Source of the DNA: Nitrospinota bacterium
Lineage (GTDB): Bacteria; Nitrospirota; Nitrospiria; Nitrospirales; UBA8639
Direction: 5' to 3'
Length of the DNA stretch: 54,595 nucleotides
Assembly (NCBI GenBank): GCA_022572725.1
Contig: JACZVJ010000005.1
Span: 1-54,595 of the forward strand
Below, one piece after another: positions 25,526 through 34,844 of the stretch. Both the position numbers and the translations under genes were made by a program. The notes beneath the pieces are model-generated. The model worked only from the letters and a program-made list of their open reading frames with translations. It made no database searches and was not told the origin of the DNA. The first letter of the stretch is position 1. Each line of letters starts with the position of its first letter.

Positions 25526-26446
25526 ATGCTTGAAATTATTGGGAAGACCAACATTGATTTCATGGGAAAACGTCGCGTGGCGTTTGTCGTCTCGGGTTGT
25601 ATGGTTGCTCTTGGGATGGTCGCCCTCATCCAAATTGGATGGGGATCGGCTAACTTGGGAATTGACTTCGCCGGAGGGACGGCCGTTCAGTTGAAATTTG
25701 ATAAACCTATTCAGATCGAAAGGGCTCGTCGTGTCTTAGGGAGTCACGGACTTCAAGATGCGGAACTTCAGGAATTTACCCAGGATAATAAGCTCTTGAT
25801 TAGGGTGAAGACGGGAACGACCATCGAGGAGGAGGTCTCGGATCATATCGTGCGGGTATTTGAACAGGAATTTTCCGACAACCATTTCGTCGTTGATTCG
25901 AGCACCTCCATTGGACCGACGATCGGGAAGAGGCTCCAACAGGATGCGCTTCTGGCCATTACGATTTCCCTTATTGGGATAATAATATATGTCGCCTCAC
26001 GGTTTGAGTTCCGGTTTGGGGTGGCAGCGGCTGTGGCTACCTTTCATGACGTGCTGGCTGTCCTTGGGATTTATTATATCCTGGATAAGGAGATCACGCT
26101 TTTGGTGGTGACCGCCTTGCTCACCCTTGCGGGGTATTCCCTGACGGATACGGTCGTGGTGTTTGATCGAATTCGGGAGAATCTTCGTGCCCGCCGACGT
26201 GATCCTATTTCGACCATAATCAATAACGGCATCAATCAAGTGTTGAGTCGAACTCTCATCACGACTTTAACGATGGTGCTCGTGCTGGTTCCGTTGACGC
26301 TGTTTGGGGGAGAGGTGCTTCATGATTTTGCCCTCGCGCTCTTGCTTGGAGTTATCGTCGGCACGTATTCTTCTGTCTTTGTGGCAAGCCCTCTCTTACT
26401 GGTTTGGCCAGGCGGGGAAGGGCGCCTCCTCAGCCGAGGGCGCTGA
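25526..26446 (+). CDS. secF: Protein translocase subunit SecF
   Basis: A 306-residue SecF. One span (about 16-37), LGIDFAGGTAVQLKFDKP, a small periplasmic domain, then five spans including YSLTDTVVVFDRIRENL with the conserved Asp, and SRTLITTLTMVLVLVPLTLFG. Follows secD by 59 bases with a GAGGGCGGG ribosome site. It completes the tgt-yajC-secD-secF block. Confidence 0.97.
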   Translation: MLEIIGKTNIDFMGKRRVAFVVSGCMVALGMVALIQIGWGSANLGIDFAGGTAVQLKFDKPIQIERARRVLGSHGLQDAELQEFTQDNKLLIRVKTGTTIEEEVSDHIVRVFEQEFSDNHFVVDSSTSIGPTIGKRLQQDALLAITISLIGIIIYVASRFEFRFGVAAAVATFHDVLAVLGIYYILDKEITLLVVTALLTLAGYSLTDTVVVFDRIRENLRARRRDPISTIINNGINQVLSRTLITTLTMVLVLVPLTLFGGEVLHDFALALLLGVIVGTYSSVFVASPLLLVWPGGEGRLLSRGR

Positions 26447-26556
26447 AAACCCTCCTTTCATGTTACCCCTTCTTGACAATGGAAAGACGATGAATGAAAA
26501 TATCGTGGAAAATTAACAGGTTATAATGAACAACGGATTATTGCCCTGTTACCTGA

Positions 26557-28875
26557 ATGAAACAGTGGAAGTGGCCACACAGCCTCCAGCACAAGGTCAT
26601 TCTCGGGATTGTGCTGGTTGGCCTCCTGCCCGTACTCCTCTCTCTTGTTCTTGCTTACCTTGAAGGGCGGCGAGCTCTCCGGGAAACCAGCGGGTCCAAT
26701 TTTAAGGGGATCGCGGTTGAAGCTGCCCGGAAGATCGAAACCCAGATCACCCGTGGGATCAATGAAGCCCAACAGTTAGCCACCATCCCTTTTCTCCGTG
26801 GCGCAGTCACTGATGCCAATCGGAGCTATGAAGGGCGAGAGCCTGAAAAAATTAAGGCTTTCATCGAGGAATGGGAGCAGCGGTGGCGTGATCGAAAACA
26901 TCCCAACGAGTTTCCGATTTTTATCAATCGCATCGTCACGAATTACCTTCTTGACTGGCATGCGGTGAGGGAGGCTGATTACCTGGCTATCCTCGTGACG
27001 GATAACCAAGGGGCCTTGGTACTGAGTTCCTTTCCGCAGGTCAAATTCTTCCATGGCAACCGCCAATGGTGGCGCGCGGCCTTTCATGAGGGGCAGGGTC
27101 AAATCTATGTCAGCGATCTCTCTTTTGATCCTACCTTTGGGACTCACGTCCTGACGGTTGCGGTTCCCATCTTCAATGAAGGTCGGGATCAGGCCGTGGG
27201 GGCCATCGGTATTCTGTTGCGAAGAGATTCGTTGTTCCGATCTATTTCGGAAGTCACAGCCGGGGTGACAGGCCATGCGATGCTGATGGACTCGGATGGG
27301 AATGCCCTGATTTGTCCTGTTCTCTCCCTGGAGCAACATACCATCAGGCCAGACCTCGTGAAGGCCTTTCAGACCTCTCAGGCTGGGTGGGTCCAAGCCG
27401 CTCAGGATACCCACGGAGCCAAGAACTCGATAGTTGGCTTTTCCCGATTACGATTTGAGGAGAATCTCGCCCCCGAAAGTTTCGGGGGCAGGCCCTGGGT
27501 AACCTTTGTCCGACAGGACCCTGAGGAAACCTATGCCCCGCTCAATGAGTTGCTGGTCAAGGTCGCGGCGTATGGGGTGATCGTCTTTGCTCTTCTGTGG
27601 CTGGCGGGAATCCTCGTGGCCCGCCGAATCATCAGTCCGATTCAATCCCTCCATGATGGAGTCCAACGGATCGGCAGTGGAAACCTGGACTACCATTTGG
27701 CTCTTCCCACCGGAGACGAGATCGAGGGATTGGCCAACGCATTTAACAAAATGGCAGGGAACCTCAAACGGTCGTTTGCTCAGCTCAAGGACCAAACACG
27801 GGAGATTCAGGAAACGAAACAGTACCTCGAGAGCCTTTTAGAGAATGCGAACGATGTGATTTTCACGTTAGACCTTGACCAGCAGTTCACCTATGTGAAC
27901 AGCAAAGTGGAAATTTGGGGCTACCGCAAGGAGGATTTAATTGGCCGTCCCTATTTGACTCTCCTGTCCAAACGGCGTCGGGGGCGCCGACTCAAAGATA
28001 TCCTGGATATTGGGGCCGCACAGGAATATGAGGTGGAATTCATGAGTCGGACCGGGGAAGCGCGGTCGGTCATGGTCAGTGTCTCTCCCCTGCAAAATGA
28101 CCAAGGTGCTGCCATAGGAGTCCTCGGCATCGCTCGTGATATTACGGATCGAAAGAATATGGAACAACAGATCCGGAATGCGGAACGATTGGCGTCGGTG
28201 GGGAAACTGGCGGCGGGCGTGGCTCATGAAATTAACAATCCCCTGGGGGGAATCTTGAATTGCCTGTATAACATTCGGAAAGGCACCCTGAGCCCAGACA
28301 GGCAAGAAGAATACTTAATGTACATGGAAGATGGTTTGCGTCGTGCTCAAAAAATTGTCCGGCAGCTTCTTGATTTTTCCCAGCAACGTGACCCCGAGTT
28401 TTCCTTGAGTGACCTCAATGCCATTGTGGATCGGGTCCTGGTCCTGACCAACCATAGTATCGCCGAGAAAAATCTCACCCTTCGAAAACAGTTTAGCACG
28501 GATTTGCCGCCCTTATTCGTTGATCCTCACATGATCGAGCAGGTCTTGATGAACCTCATTCTCAATGCGATTCAGGCGACGCAAAAGGGTGGAATGATCA
28601 GCCTCCTCACCACAAGAGCTGGTGAGATGTGTGAGGTTGAAGTGGCCGATACCGGGATGGGGATTCCCCCGGAAGTTCAGCCTCATATCTTTGACCCATT
28701 TTTTACGACCAAGCGAACCGGGGAAGGGACCGGGTTGGGTCTCTCTGTGAGCCTCGGCATTGTTGAGCGTCACGGCGGGCAACTTTTGGTGGAGAGTGAA
28801 GAAGGGAAGGGGACGGTGTTTACCATGCGGCTTCCCATCACCTCCAAACGCATGGCCGTTGCGAGGGTTTCATGA
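26557..28875 (+). CDS. Membrane sensor histidine kinase (Cache-HAMP-PAS-HisKA-HATPase)
   Basis: A 772-residue sensor kinase. Span 1 at about 12-33, a periplasmic double-Cache-type sensor domain to about 325 (YVSDLSFDPTFGTHVLTVAVPI is typical), span 2 at about 330-355, HAMP to about 408, a short coiled linker, PAS (about 420-535, ITDRKNMEQQ end), HisKA with the phospho-acceptor His in GVAHEINNPLGG (about 557), and the ATPase with LMNLILNAIQAT, DTGMGIPPE and GTGLGLSVS. No clear ribosome site precedes the ATG. Its stop overlaps the regulator gene by four bases, so the two form one signalling pair. The ligand is unknown; Cache domains commonly bind small organic molecules. Confidence 0.93.
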   Translation: MKQWKWPHSLQHKVILGIVLVGLLPVLLSLVLAYLEGRRALRETSGSNFKGIAVEAARKIETQITRGINEAQQLATIPFLRGAVTDANRSYEGREPEKIKAFIEEWEQRWRDRKHPNEFPIFINRIVTNYLLDWHAVREADYLAILVTDNQGALVLSSFPQVKFFHGNRQWWRAAFHEGQGQIYVSDLSFDPTFGTHVLTVAVPIFNEGRDQAVGAIGILLRRDSLFRSISEVTAGVTGHAMLMDSDGNALICPVLSLEQHTIRPDLVKAFQTSQAGWVQAAQDTHGAKNSIVGFSRLRFEENLAPESFGGRPWVTFVRQDPEETYAPLNELLVKVAAYGVIVFALLWLAGILVARRIISPIQSLHDGVQRIGSGNLDYHLALPTGDEIEGLANAFNKMAGNLKRSFAQLKDQTREIQETKQYLESLLENANDVIFTLDLDQQFTYVNSKVEIWGYRKEDLIGRPYLTLLSKRRRGRRLKDILDIGAAQEYEVEFMSRTGEARSVMVSVSPLQNDQGAAIGVLGIARDITDRKNMEQQIRNAERLASVGKLAAGVAHEINNPLGGILNCLYNIRKGTLSPDRQEEYLMYMEDGLRRAQKIVRQLLDFSQQRDPEFSLSDLNAIVDRVLVLTNHSIAEKNLTLRKQFSTDLPPLFVDPHMIEQVLMNLILNAIQATQKGGMISLLTTRAGEMCEVEVADTGMGIPPEVQPHIFDPFFTTKRTGEGTGLGLSVSLGIVERHGGQLLVESEEGKGTVFTMRLPITSKRMAVARVS

Positions 28876-30314
28876 AAACACGGTCCGTGTTGATTATTGA
28901 TGATGAACCCCTCATGCGCCTGTCTATGCTGGATGCCTTGAAAGCGGTCGGGTATGAGGTTCGGGAAGCCTCAACCGGGACTGAAGGCATTAAGAAGACC
29001 AAGGATCAGCAGTTTGATCTGGTCATTACCGATCTTCGACTGCCCGGGAGTGATGGACTTCAGGTGGTCCAGGCGTGTAAGGAGGTCTCTCCCCGAACCG
29101 AAGTCATCGTCATTACGGCCCATGGGTCGGTCGATAGTGCCGTCCAGGCGATGAAATTGGGCGCTCATGACTATATCACGAAACCGTTTTCCATGGATGA
29201 ACTGTTGTTGATTGTGGACCGTGCAACTACGGTGATTGCCTTACGGCAAGAGAATGAGGAGCTCCGTCAAGAGCTGGAGGGCAAATTTAGCTTTGAGGGA
29301 ATCGTTGGAAAAAATGACCGCATGCGCGAGGTGTTGAAAAAAATCAAACTGGTTTCGGCGACCAATGCCACGGTGTTGATTATTGGAGAAAGCGGGACCG
29401 GGAAGGAAATTGTCGCCAACGCCATCCACCGGAATAGTCCGCGCCGCGATCACGCCTTAATCAAAGTCAGTTGTGCGGCTCTTCCGGAAACCCTCCTGGA
29501 AGCTGAGCTGTTTGGCCATGAAAAAGGTGCCTTTACGGGTGCCCTGAAGCAGCGACGGGGACGATTTGAGCTGGCGCATAAGGGAACCCTGTTCCTCGAT
29601 GAGATTGGTGAAATTTCCCCTGTGGTCCAAATCAAGCTCCTCCGCGTCATCCAGGAACGACAGTTTGAGCGTGTTGGAGGAAATGAAACCATTGAGAGTG
29701 ATATCCGGTTGGTCTGTGCAACCCAAAAGGACCTCAGACGGGAAGTAGAAGAAGGTCGTTTCCGGGAGGATCTCTTCTATCGGCTGAATGTCGTGCCCGT
29801 GATATTGCCGCCTTTACGAGAGCGGAAAGAGGATATTTTGATGCTGGCTGAACATTTGCTTGAAGCCTGTGCCAGGCGCATCAACCATCGGATAAAGGGA
29901 TTTACACAACAAGCGCGGGAGGTCCTATTACGGTATTCCTATCCAGGGAATGTCCGCGAGTTGGAAAATACCATTGAGCGTGCAGTGACCCTGGCCCAAA
30001 ACCGTGACGAGATTCAGGTTTGGGACCTTTGTGGCCACAGTGGCTGTCCTTTTGTAGGGGGAACCTGGCAGGAAGGGTGTGGTTTTTGCCAGGAAGGCCT
30101 TTCTGGACAGAAAGGCCGGGCCGTGCAGGGGGGAACCCTCGCTGAGGCTCGGGAACGATTTGAGCGGGAATATATCATTGATGTCTTGAACCGGGCTGGT
30201 TGGAGCAAAACCATGGCATCCAGATTGTTAGGAATGTCGCGGAAGGCACTGTGGGAGAAATGTAAACGGTTTCAGATATCGACTCCTCGTGATTCTGATG
30301 AGGAAATCGGATGA
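28872..30314 (+). CDS. Sigma-54-dependent response regulator with Cys-rich linker
   Basis: A 480-residue NtrC-family activator: receiver domain (1-120; acidic pair D10/D11 and phospho-acceptor D54 in VITDLRLPG), AAA+ domain (about 142-375) with GESGTGKEI Walker A, ELFGHEKGAFTGAL containing the sigma-54 contact loop, LFLDEIGEISP Walker B, and a Fis-type DNA-binding helix pair at the end (SKTMASRLLGMSRKALWEKC). Between AAA+ and DNA-binding domains is an unusual stretch with four cysteines, C-x4-C-x10-C-x2-C (codons at about 30030-30091), that could bind zinc or an Fe-S cluster. It overlaps the kinase gene (ATGA). Targets are not visible; sigma-54 promoters could not be identified with confidence. 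Confidence 0.93.
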   Translation: MKTRSVLIIDDEPLMRLSMLDALKAVGYEVREASTGTEGIKKTKDQQFDLVITDLRLPGSDGLQVVQACKEVSPRTEVIVITAHGSVDSAVQAMKLGAHDYITKPFSMDELLLIVDRATTVIALRQENEELRQELEGKFSFEGIVGKNDRMREVLKKIKLVSATNATVLIIGESGTGKEIVANAIHRNSPRRDHALIKVSCAALPETLLEAELFGHEKGAFTGALKQRRGRFELAHKGTLFLDEIGEISPVVQIKLLRVIQERQFERVGGNETIESDIRLVCATQKDLRREVEEGRFREDLFYRLNVVPVILPPLRERKEDILMLAEHLLEACARRINHRIKGFTQQAREVLLRYSYPGNVRELENTIERAVTLAQNRDEIQVWDLCGHSGCPFVGGTWQEGCGFCQEGLSGQKGRAVQGGTLAEARERFEREYIIDVLNRAGWSKTMASRLLGMSRKALWEKCKRFQISTPRDSDEEIG

Positions 30315-30446
30315 CAAAAGCTGGCTAACCAATTGAAGGGTGAGAAGCGTGAGCAGGATAGGTCGGTTGAGGGTTTTATGGTGGCCCGGCTGTCCGTGAG
30401 AAGGGGTAGCTCTAGTCTTGCCTGCGCTGGGGTGACGGTTTGTCTC

Positions 30447-31544
30447 CTACCCTCCTCCTTGCCAGAGTTTGATGGTTCGGTCCCACGAGGCACTGGCTAG
30501 GAACTGGCCGTCGGGGGAAAAGGCCACCCCTCGGACGGGAGCCTCATGACTTTTGAGCGTTCGTATTTGTCGGCCGGTCTGAAGATCCCACATTTTTATG
30601 GTATGGTCGTCGCTTGCACTGACAAGTACTTTTCCATCCTGAGAGATTGCCAAGGATCGGATCCATTCTGAATGGCCTTTTAGCGTCCTGAATTCCTTCA
30701 TCTCTGGCATTTCAAAATATTTAATGGTGGCGTCCCGGCTTGCGGTGATCAGCGTTTTCCCATCAGGGGTAAAGATCATTGCCCCAATCCAATATTCCAT
30801 GGGTTTCTGGAATCCCGACGCTTGATCGTCAATAAAGTAGCCACGGACTTCCGTATCATCCTCGTCTGGTTCCTCCCGCCAATGTCCATCGTGGACCATT
30901 TTCTCTTCTCCACTGGGAAGCACCTCATACAGCTTTAGCTTTCCAATGTCACTGCCGCCAACCAGATGCACCCCGTCAGGGGAAAACACCGCACACACGG
31001 TCCAGTGATGGTCGTATTGGTCTTTCCCGAGAAGGGTAATCAACTCCGTCCCTGTGGCCACTTCCCAAATTTTAATATCCTTATTTTGGCCAGCCCGAGC
31101 TAACATCAGGCCATCAGGGGAAAAGGAAATGCTGCACACGGAGTGGTCATACCGTGTAAATAACAGCCGGGTGGTTTCACCGGTTTGAGGGTTCCACAGG
31201 CGGATGGTTCGATCCTCACTGGCGGTAGCCAGTGTTTGGCCGTCTGGGCTGAATGCCACCTGGCGAATGTCATGGGTGTGACCCCGTAATGATTTAAGCA
31301 CCCGACCGGTTTCAATGTCCCAAAGCCGGACGTACCGGTCACTCCCTCCACTTGCCAAGGTTAGCCCATCCGGAGCAAAGGCAACGGTCCAGACTCCATG
31401 AGTATGCCCCCTAAAGGTTTTGACTTCATGGGCACCACCCTTCCAATATTGGAGGTAGTCAATCGGCGGCTTCTCTTGGAGAGAGGCCTCGGGGAGAAAA
31501 CTGGCCGGGTCTAAATTTAGGGATGGTGGAGAAATCTGTTCCAT
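30447..31544 (-). CDS. WD40-repeat beta-propeller protein
   Basis: A 365-residue protein without a signal peptide, made of seven WD40 repeats from about residue 38: units such as GVWTVAFAPDGLTLASGGSD followed by RYVRLWD recur about every 42 residues, with a polar insertion of about 40 residues after the fourth. Seven blades would close one propeller. It should be a cytoplasmic protein-interaction scaffold; no enzymatic part is present. AAGGAACAG precedes the ATG. It is one of only two confident minus-strand genes and is convergent with the two-component genes and divergent from the HELTH-motif gene. Confidence 0.9.
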   Translation of the reverse strand: MEQISPPSLNLDPASFLPEASLQEKPPIDYLQYWKGGAHEVKTFRGHTHGVWTVAFAPDGLTLASGGSDRYVRLWDIETGRVLKSLRGHTHDIRQVAFSPDGQTLATASEDRTIRLWNPQTGETTRLLFTRYDHSVCSISFSPDGLMLARAGQNKDIKIWEVATGTELITLLGKDQYDHHWTVCAVFSPDGVHLVGGSDIGKLKLYEVLPSGEEKMVHDGHWREEPDEDDTEVRGYFIDDQASGFQKPMEYWIGAMIFTPDGKTLITASRDATIKYFEMPEMKEFRTLKGHSEWIRSLAISQDGKVLVSASDDHTIKMWDLQTGRQIRTLKSHEAPVRGVAFSPDGQFLASASWDRTIKLWQGGG

Positions 31545-31586
31545 TTGGGCCCTGTTCCTTTCAAAAATTTGTACACAAGAGTATTC

Positions 31587-31616
31587 TTGCTAAGCAATTT
31601 CCCAAACGACTATAAT
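31587..31616 (+). promoter_or_regulatory. Candidate sigma-70 promoter with overlapping inverted repeat
   Basis: TTGCTA (31587-31592), an 18-base spacer and a perfect TATAAT (31611-31616) face the HELTH-motif gene at 31765. The inverted repeat CAAGA-GTAT-TCTTG (31576-31589) overlaps the -35 element and could be an operator. Farther down, CGGTGAG (31683-31689) and CTCACCG (31714-31720) could pair in the leader. Confidence 0.5.
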
Positions 31617-31764
31617 AACCTATACTTTTTTCCCAAGTGGTGATACTAGCGGGCGATTAAGCGTCGAGTCAAGTCGATCATCCGGTGAGAAAATGACTGG
31701 GGCGGGGTTATAACTCACCGAAAAAAGGCCACTCTTTTGGAATCCCCCCCTAAAGGAGCACGTG

Positions 31765-32763
31765 ATGGAAATCAGATTTCAGCCGGCTCTGCTTCAAGAG
31801 GTCATTGACTCCTTTGCGGAAAAAACCGAGCGTGAGGGAGACCCGACCTATTACAACGAATTTCATGAGTTTGCGGATCCGATTTATGAGAAATTTTCCC
31901 TAGATGATCGTGAGCCAGAGTTTAAAAAATTGTATCAGCATTTGTTTGCGAAATGGGGGTTTACGGATATTCTCACGGACGCTTTTGTTGAGTTTCCTGA
32001 TCTCAGGGAAAAGGTCGGGATTGTCCTTGTACGGGGAGTGCTGAAGGAAGACGGAGAGGGGGTCGATGTTCTCCGAAGGTGGGGAATAGTCGAGGAAAAA
32101 CTGGCCAAGAAGTTTGAAGAAAAAGGGTTGAAAGGCGTTGGGATCAAATTGATCCCTCGTCGGTTTTATGATCCTGCCATTAACCGGTATCTCCGCCATG
32201 AATTGACACACATTTCGGATATGCTGAACCCGGCTTTTGGATATGATCCGGATACCAAGGTGGGGGTTAGTCCAGGTGAGGAGCACCTCATTATGAATCG
32301 CTATCGGGTCTTATGGAGCCTAATTGTTGATAGTCGCATCGCACGGGGCGGCAAGGACCCGATGTTTTCCCGTGAATACCGTCTGAGAGAGTTCCGTTCC
32401 TGGTACAGAAAGATTTCTCCCACCCAGGTGGAATCCGTCTTCGAAGGGTTGTGGCAAACCGATTATCTCACCCATGCTGAATTAGCAGAAATGGCCCAGG
32501 ACACCATACGGGTCATGGAAAGGGCTGTGGAGGTTGAGGATGGTGAAGTTCCTCAAGTCCCCACCAAACCGATGTTAATGCCTGGGTTTCCCTGTCCTCT
32601 TTGCCGTTTCCCCACCTATGCCTGGGTCGAAGACCTTGACGAGAAAGTTGAGAAGTTCGTCCTTGATTATATTCGGGAAAATCATCCGGGGTGGGATGTG
32701 GAATATGGGGCTTGTGACCGTTGTGTGGAGGTTTATTTGCTTCGAGCTGCAGGGGTTGTCTGA
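31765..32763 (+). CDS. Unknown protein with HELTH zincin-like motif and C-terminal zinc-ribbon cysteines
   Basis: A 332-residue soluble protein; the ATG at 31765 is chosen because AAGGAG lies six bases upstream (a GTG one codon earlier is possible). I do not recognise the family. The sequence NRYLRHELTHISDML (about residue 150) contains HExxH, the zinc site of many metallopeptidases, inside a predicted helix. Near the C-terminus CPLCRFPT and GACDRCVEV form a C-x2-C...C-x2-C zinc ribbon. No signal peptide, so cytoplasmic. It is the first gene after the divergent promoter and lies 140 bases before the ferredoxin and TorD-like genes, suggesting a role in maturation of the same molybdoenzyme system. 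Protease activity is only a possibility. Confidence 0.65.
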   Translation: MEIRFQPALLQEVIDSFAEKTEREGDPTYYNEFHEFADPIYEKFSLDDREPEFKKLYQHLFAKWGFTDILTDAFVEFPDLREKVGIVLVRGVLKEDGEGVDVLRRWGIVEEKLAKKFEEKGLKGVGIKLIPRRFYDPAINRYLRHELTHISDMLNPAFGYDPDTKVGVSPGEEHLIMNRYRVLWSLIVDSRIARGGKDPMFSREYRLREFRSWYRKISPTQVESVFEGLWQTDYLTHAELAEMAQDTIRVMERAVEVEDGEVPQVPTKPMLMPGFPCPLCRFPTYAWVEDLDEKVEKFVLDYIRENHPGWDVEYGACDRCVEVYLLRAAGVV

Positions 32764-32903
32764 ATGAATCGCATCAATCTGGGGAAGTGGTCATTCCTAG
32801 TTGTTGGGTTTCCCTTTTGGGGGAAGATCTCTCTTAGGCCCTTTCGCCTATTTCCCTTTGTTGGTTATCTGACTAGAATTTAAGCTTTTTAATAGGGCCG
32901 ACT

Positions 32904-33533
32904 TTGAGTCAAACTTCTCAAAATTCAGCTGGTGAGCCTAAATCCTCTTATGGGCGGCGGAGCTTTATTAAACAGTCAGTTGTTTCTCTGGGGGTGACTG
33001 TTAAGGAATATGTGAAGCACCGTGATGCTTCTCCTCCCAAGAAGGAGGAAACAGTGGCGGTCCGTTCGGACTGGTTGCGTCCGCCTGGAGCCGTCGAAGA
33101 ATCTCTTTTTCTTGACCGGTGTACGAGCTGTGGGGATTGTGTAAGTGCTTGCCCCTATGGAAGTATCCGAAATCGAGAAGTGGATGAAACCCCAGTGATT
33201 TTTTCCAATGAAATCCCGTGTTATCTTTGCGGGGATTTTCCCTGTATTGCCGCTTGTGAAACTGAGGCCCTTTTGCCTGTAGGAGAGCTGGGGCAAGTCA
33301 AGATGGGACTTGCCGTTGTATCCTTTAAGGTTTGTACTGCAGAGCAGGGCTGCAATGCCTGTGTTTCCCAATGCCCAACGCAAGCGTTGACCATGGATTT
33401 TTCTTCGTTTCGGATAAGGGTCAATACGGAGCTCTGTGTAGGGTGTGGAATCTGTGAGCAAACCTGTAAAACGGTTAATGATCGTATTGCTATTAAGGTG
33501 GTTCCTACCCGCCTTTTGGAGGTTTCTCCCTAA
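32904..33533 (+). CDS. Ferredoxin-type protein with four [4Fe-4S] motifs (NapF/NapG-like)
   Basis: A 209-residue iron-sulfur protein starting at TTG; no in-frame ATG exists before the first cluster. The N-terminus has GRRSFIKQS, a twin-arginine-like motif, followed by only a weak hydrophobic stretch, so export is uncertain. Four cluster motifs follow: CTSCGDCVSACP, CYLCGDFPCIAAC, CNACVSQCP with the upstream Cys of KVCTAEQG, and CVGCGICEQTC. The layout resembles NapF/NapG and MauM-type ferredoxins that serve periplasmic nitrate reductases. Its neighbour is a TorD-like chaperone, so it may pass electrons to or help mature a molybdoenzyme. Confidence 0.85.
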   Translation: MSQTSQNSAGEPKSSYGRRSFIKQSVVSLGVTVKEYVKHRDASPPKKEETVAVRSDWLRPPGAVEESLFLDRCTSCGDCVSACPYGSIRNREVDETPVIFSNEIPCYLCGDFPCIAACETEALLPVGELGQVKMGLAVVSFKVCTAEQGCNACVSQCPTQALTMDFSSFRIRVNTELCVGCGICEQTCKTVNDRIAIKVVPTRLLEVSP

Positions 33534-33589
33534 AAGTATAAAGTATGTGTAAGGCATCAAGAGCAGGGGATTGGGGTGAGGGGAAGGGG

Positions 33590-33620
33590 GCCCAAAGGGA
33601 GAGGGGGTAATCCCTTGGGC
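33590..33620. other. Intergenic hairpin between ferredoxin and TorD-like genes
   Basis: GCCCAAAGGGA (33590-33600) can pair with TCCCTTGGGC (33611-33620) with one bulged A and a ten-base loop. No T-run follows on either strand. The surrounding 33534-33759 gap is purine-rich on the plus strand and shows nothing else recognised. Confidence 0.5.
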
Positions 33621-33759
33621 TCGTCGGATGAGATTTAGACCTTGACTTGGTGGTCCAATTAGCCTACGATCCGCCTCCCATTTGGTGATAAAGACAAAGG
33701 CGAAGGGGGCCTTAGGTGAGTCGGAAAGATAAAGGGCTCCCGGAAAAAAGGAAGTTCTT

Positions 33760-34716
33760 ATGGTTCCGAATGTAAAAGAGGGTCGAAAGGCAACCCCAGA
33801 AAAAACCACCAGCCAAGGTGCCGTCCCACTGAAAGATTCTCCCGCTGTTGAACGCGCACTGTCCCGAAGCAAGCTCTACCTTCTTTTGTCCTGGATTTAT
33901 TTGTATCCCGAAGATGATGAGTTTCTTGATTATTTACAAAGCGGAGAATTTGTCGAGGATGGAAAAGCGGCCCTGGTGAGTCTTGAAGGAGCCCTGGAAG
34001 GACATGGCGGGGAAGAGGGTCGAGAAAATTTACAGTCGACATTCAAGCATTTTGATGCTATTGAAGATTGGGTATCTTCTGAAGGGGTGAATTGGAATAT
34101 TCAAGATCTTCGGGACGACCATAGACGGGTATTCAGTAATGTCATTGCCCTTGATTGTCCACCCTATGAAACGCTCTTTGGAAACGATCATGTGTTCGGG
34201 CAATCTTATACCATGGGAGATATCGCAGGGTTTTACAATGCCTTTGGTCTTCAGCTTGCCCAAGATATCCATGAACGCCTGGATCATTTAAGCGTTGAGC
34301 TTGAGTTTCTTCATTTCCTTGCCTACAAAGAATCCTATGCGCGGTGCCATGATGGACCCGAAAAACTCCAAACGGTGGTGGATGCAGAAAAGAAATTTGT
34401 AAAGGAGCATATCGGTCGTTGGGTTCCCCTGTTTTCGGGGATGCTGAAGAAAAAAGCTGATTATGGGTTTTACAAAATCATGGCTGAATTAACGGCTGAT
34501 TGGGTTGCATTTGACGTGGCATTTTTGGGTGTCACTCCTCAGCCCTATTCTGAAACGGATTACCGTCCGGCAAACCTTATTGCCCCCGAAGGCAATCAAT
34601 TTGAATGTGGGGCACAAGATAAAGGGAACGAATTGAGTTTGCTGATGAATGAGGTCGGTGCTCAAGCGTATCTTGATACGGGAAAACAAGATGAAAGTCC
34701 TTCCGAACCTGCTTGA
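33760..34716 (+). CDS. TorD-family molybdoenzyme chaperone
   Basis: A 318-residue all-helical cytoplasmic chaperone of the TorD/DmsD/NarJ superfamily, longer than most (about 200). After a 35-residue polar extension come RSKLYLLLSWIYLYPEDDEF, DHRRVFSNVIALDCPPYETL (the PPYE signature), YTMGDIAGFYNAFGLQL and DHLSVELEFLHFLAYKE, the hallmark helix. Such proteins bind the signal sequence of a specific molybdoenzyme and hold it until cofactor insertion and Tat export. It lies between the ferredoxin and an NxrC-like gene, and the likely client is the NXR-type catalytic subunit, which is not in the window. AAGGAAG ribosome site. Confidence 0.9.
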   Translation: MVPNVKEGRKATPEKTTSQGAVPLKDSPAVERALSRSKLYLLLSWIYLYPEDDEFLDYLQSGEFVEDGKAALVSLEGALEGHGGEEGRENLQSTFKHFDAIEDWVSSEGVNWNIQDLRDDHRRVFSNVIALDCPPYETLFGNDHVFGQSYTMGDIAGFYNAFGLQLAQDIHERLDHLSVELEFLHFLAYKESYARCHDGPEKLQTVVDAEKKFVKEHIGRWVPLFSGMLKKKADYGFYKIMAELTADWVAFDVAFLGVTPQPYSETDYRPANLIAPEGNQFECGAQDKGNELSLLMNEVGAQAYLDTGKQDESPSEPA

Positions 34717-34844
34717 TCGGTTATAATTCAGTTGATTTTTAAATGTGGCTTAGAAAAATAGTAGATTAGGAGGAGGCTTGAAGGGAGAGGTTGTTGGTTC
34801 GCAGTCATTTGAATTAATCTTTTATCAAAGGAGGATGCGTCAAT

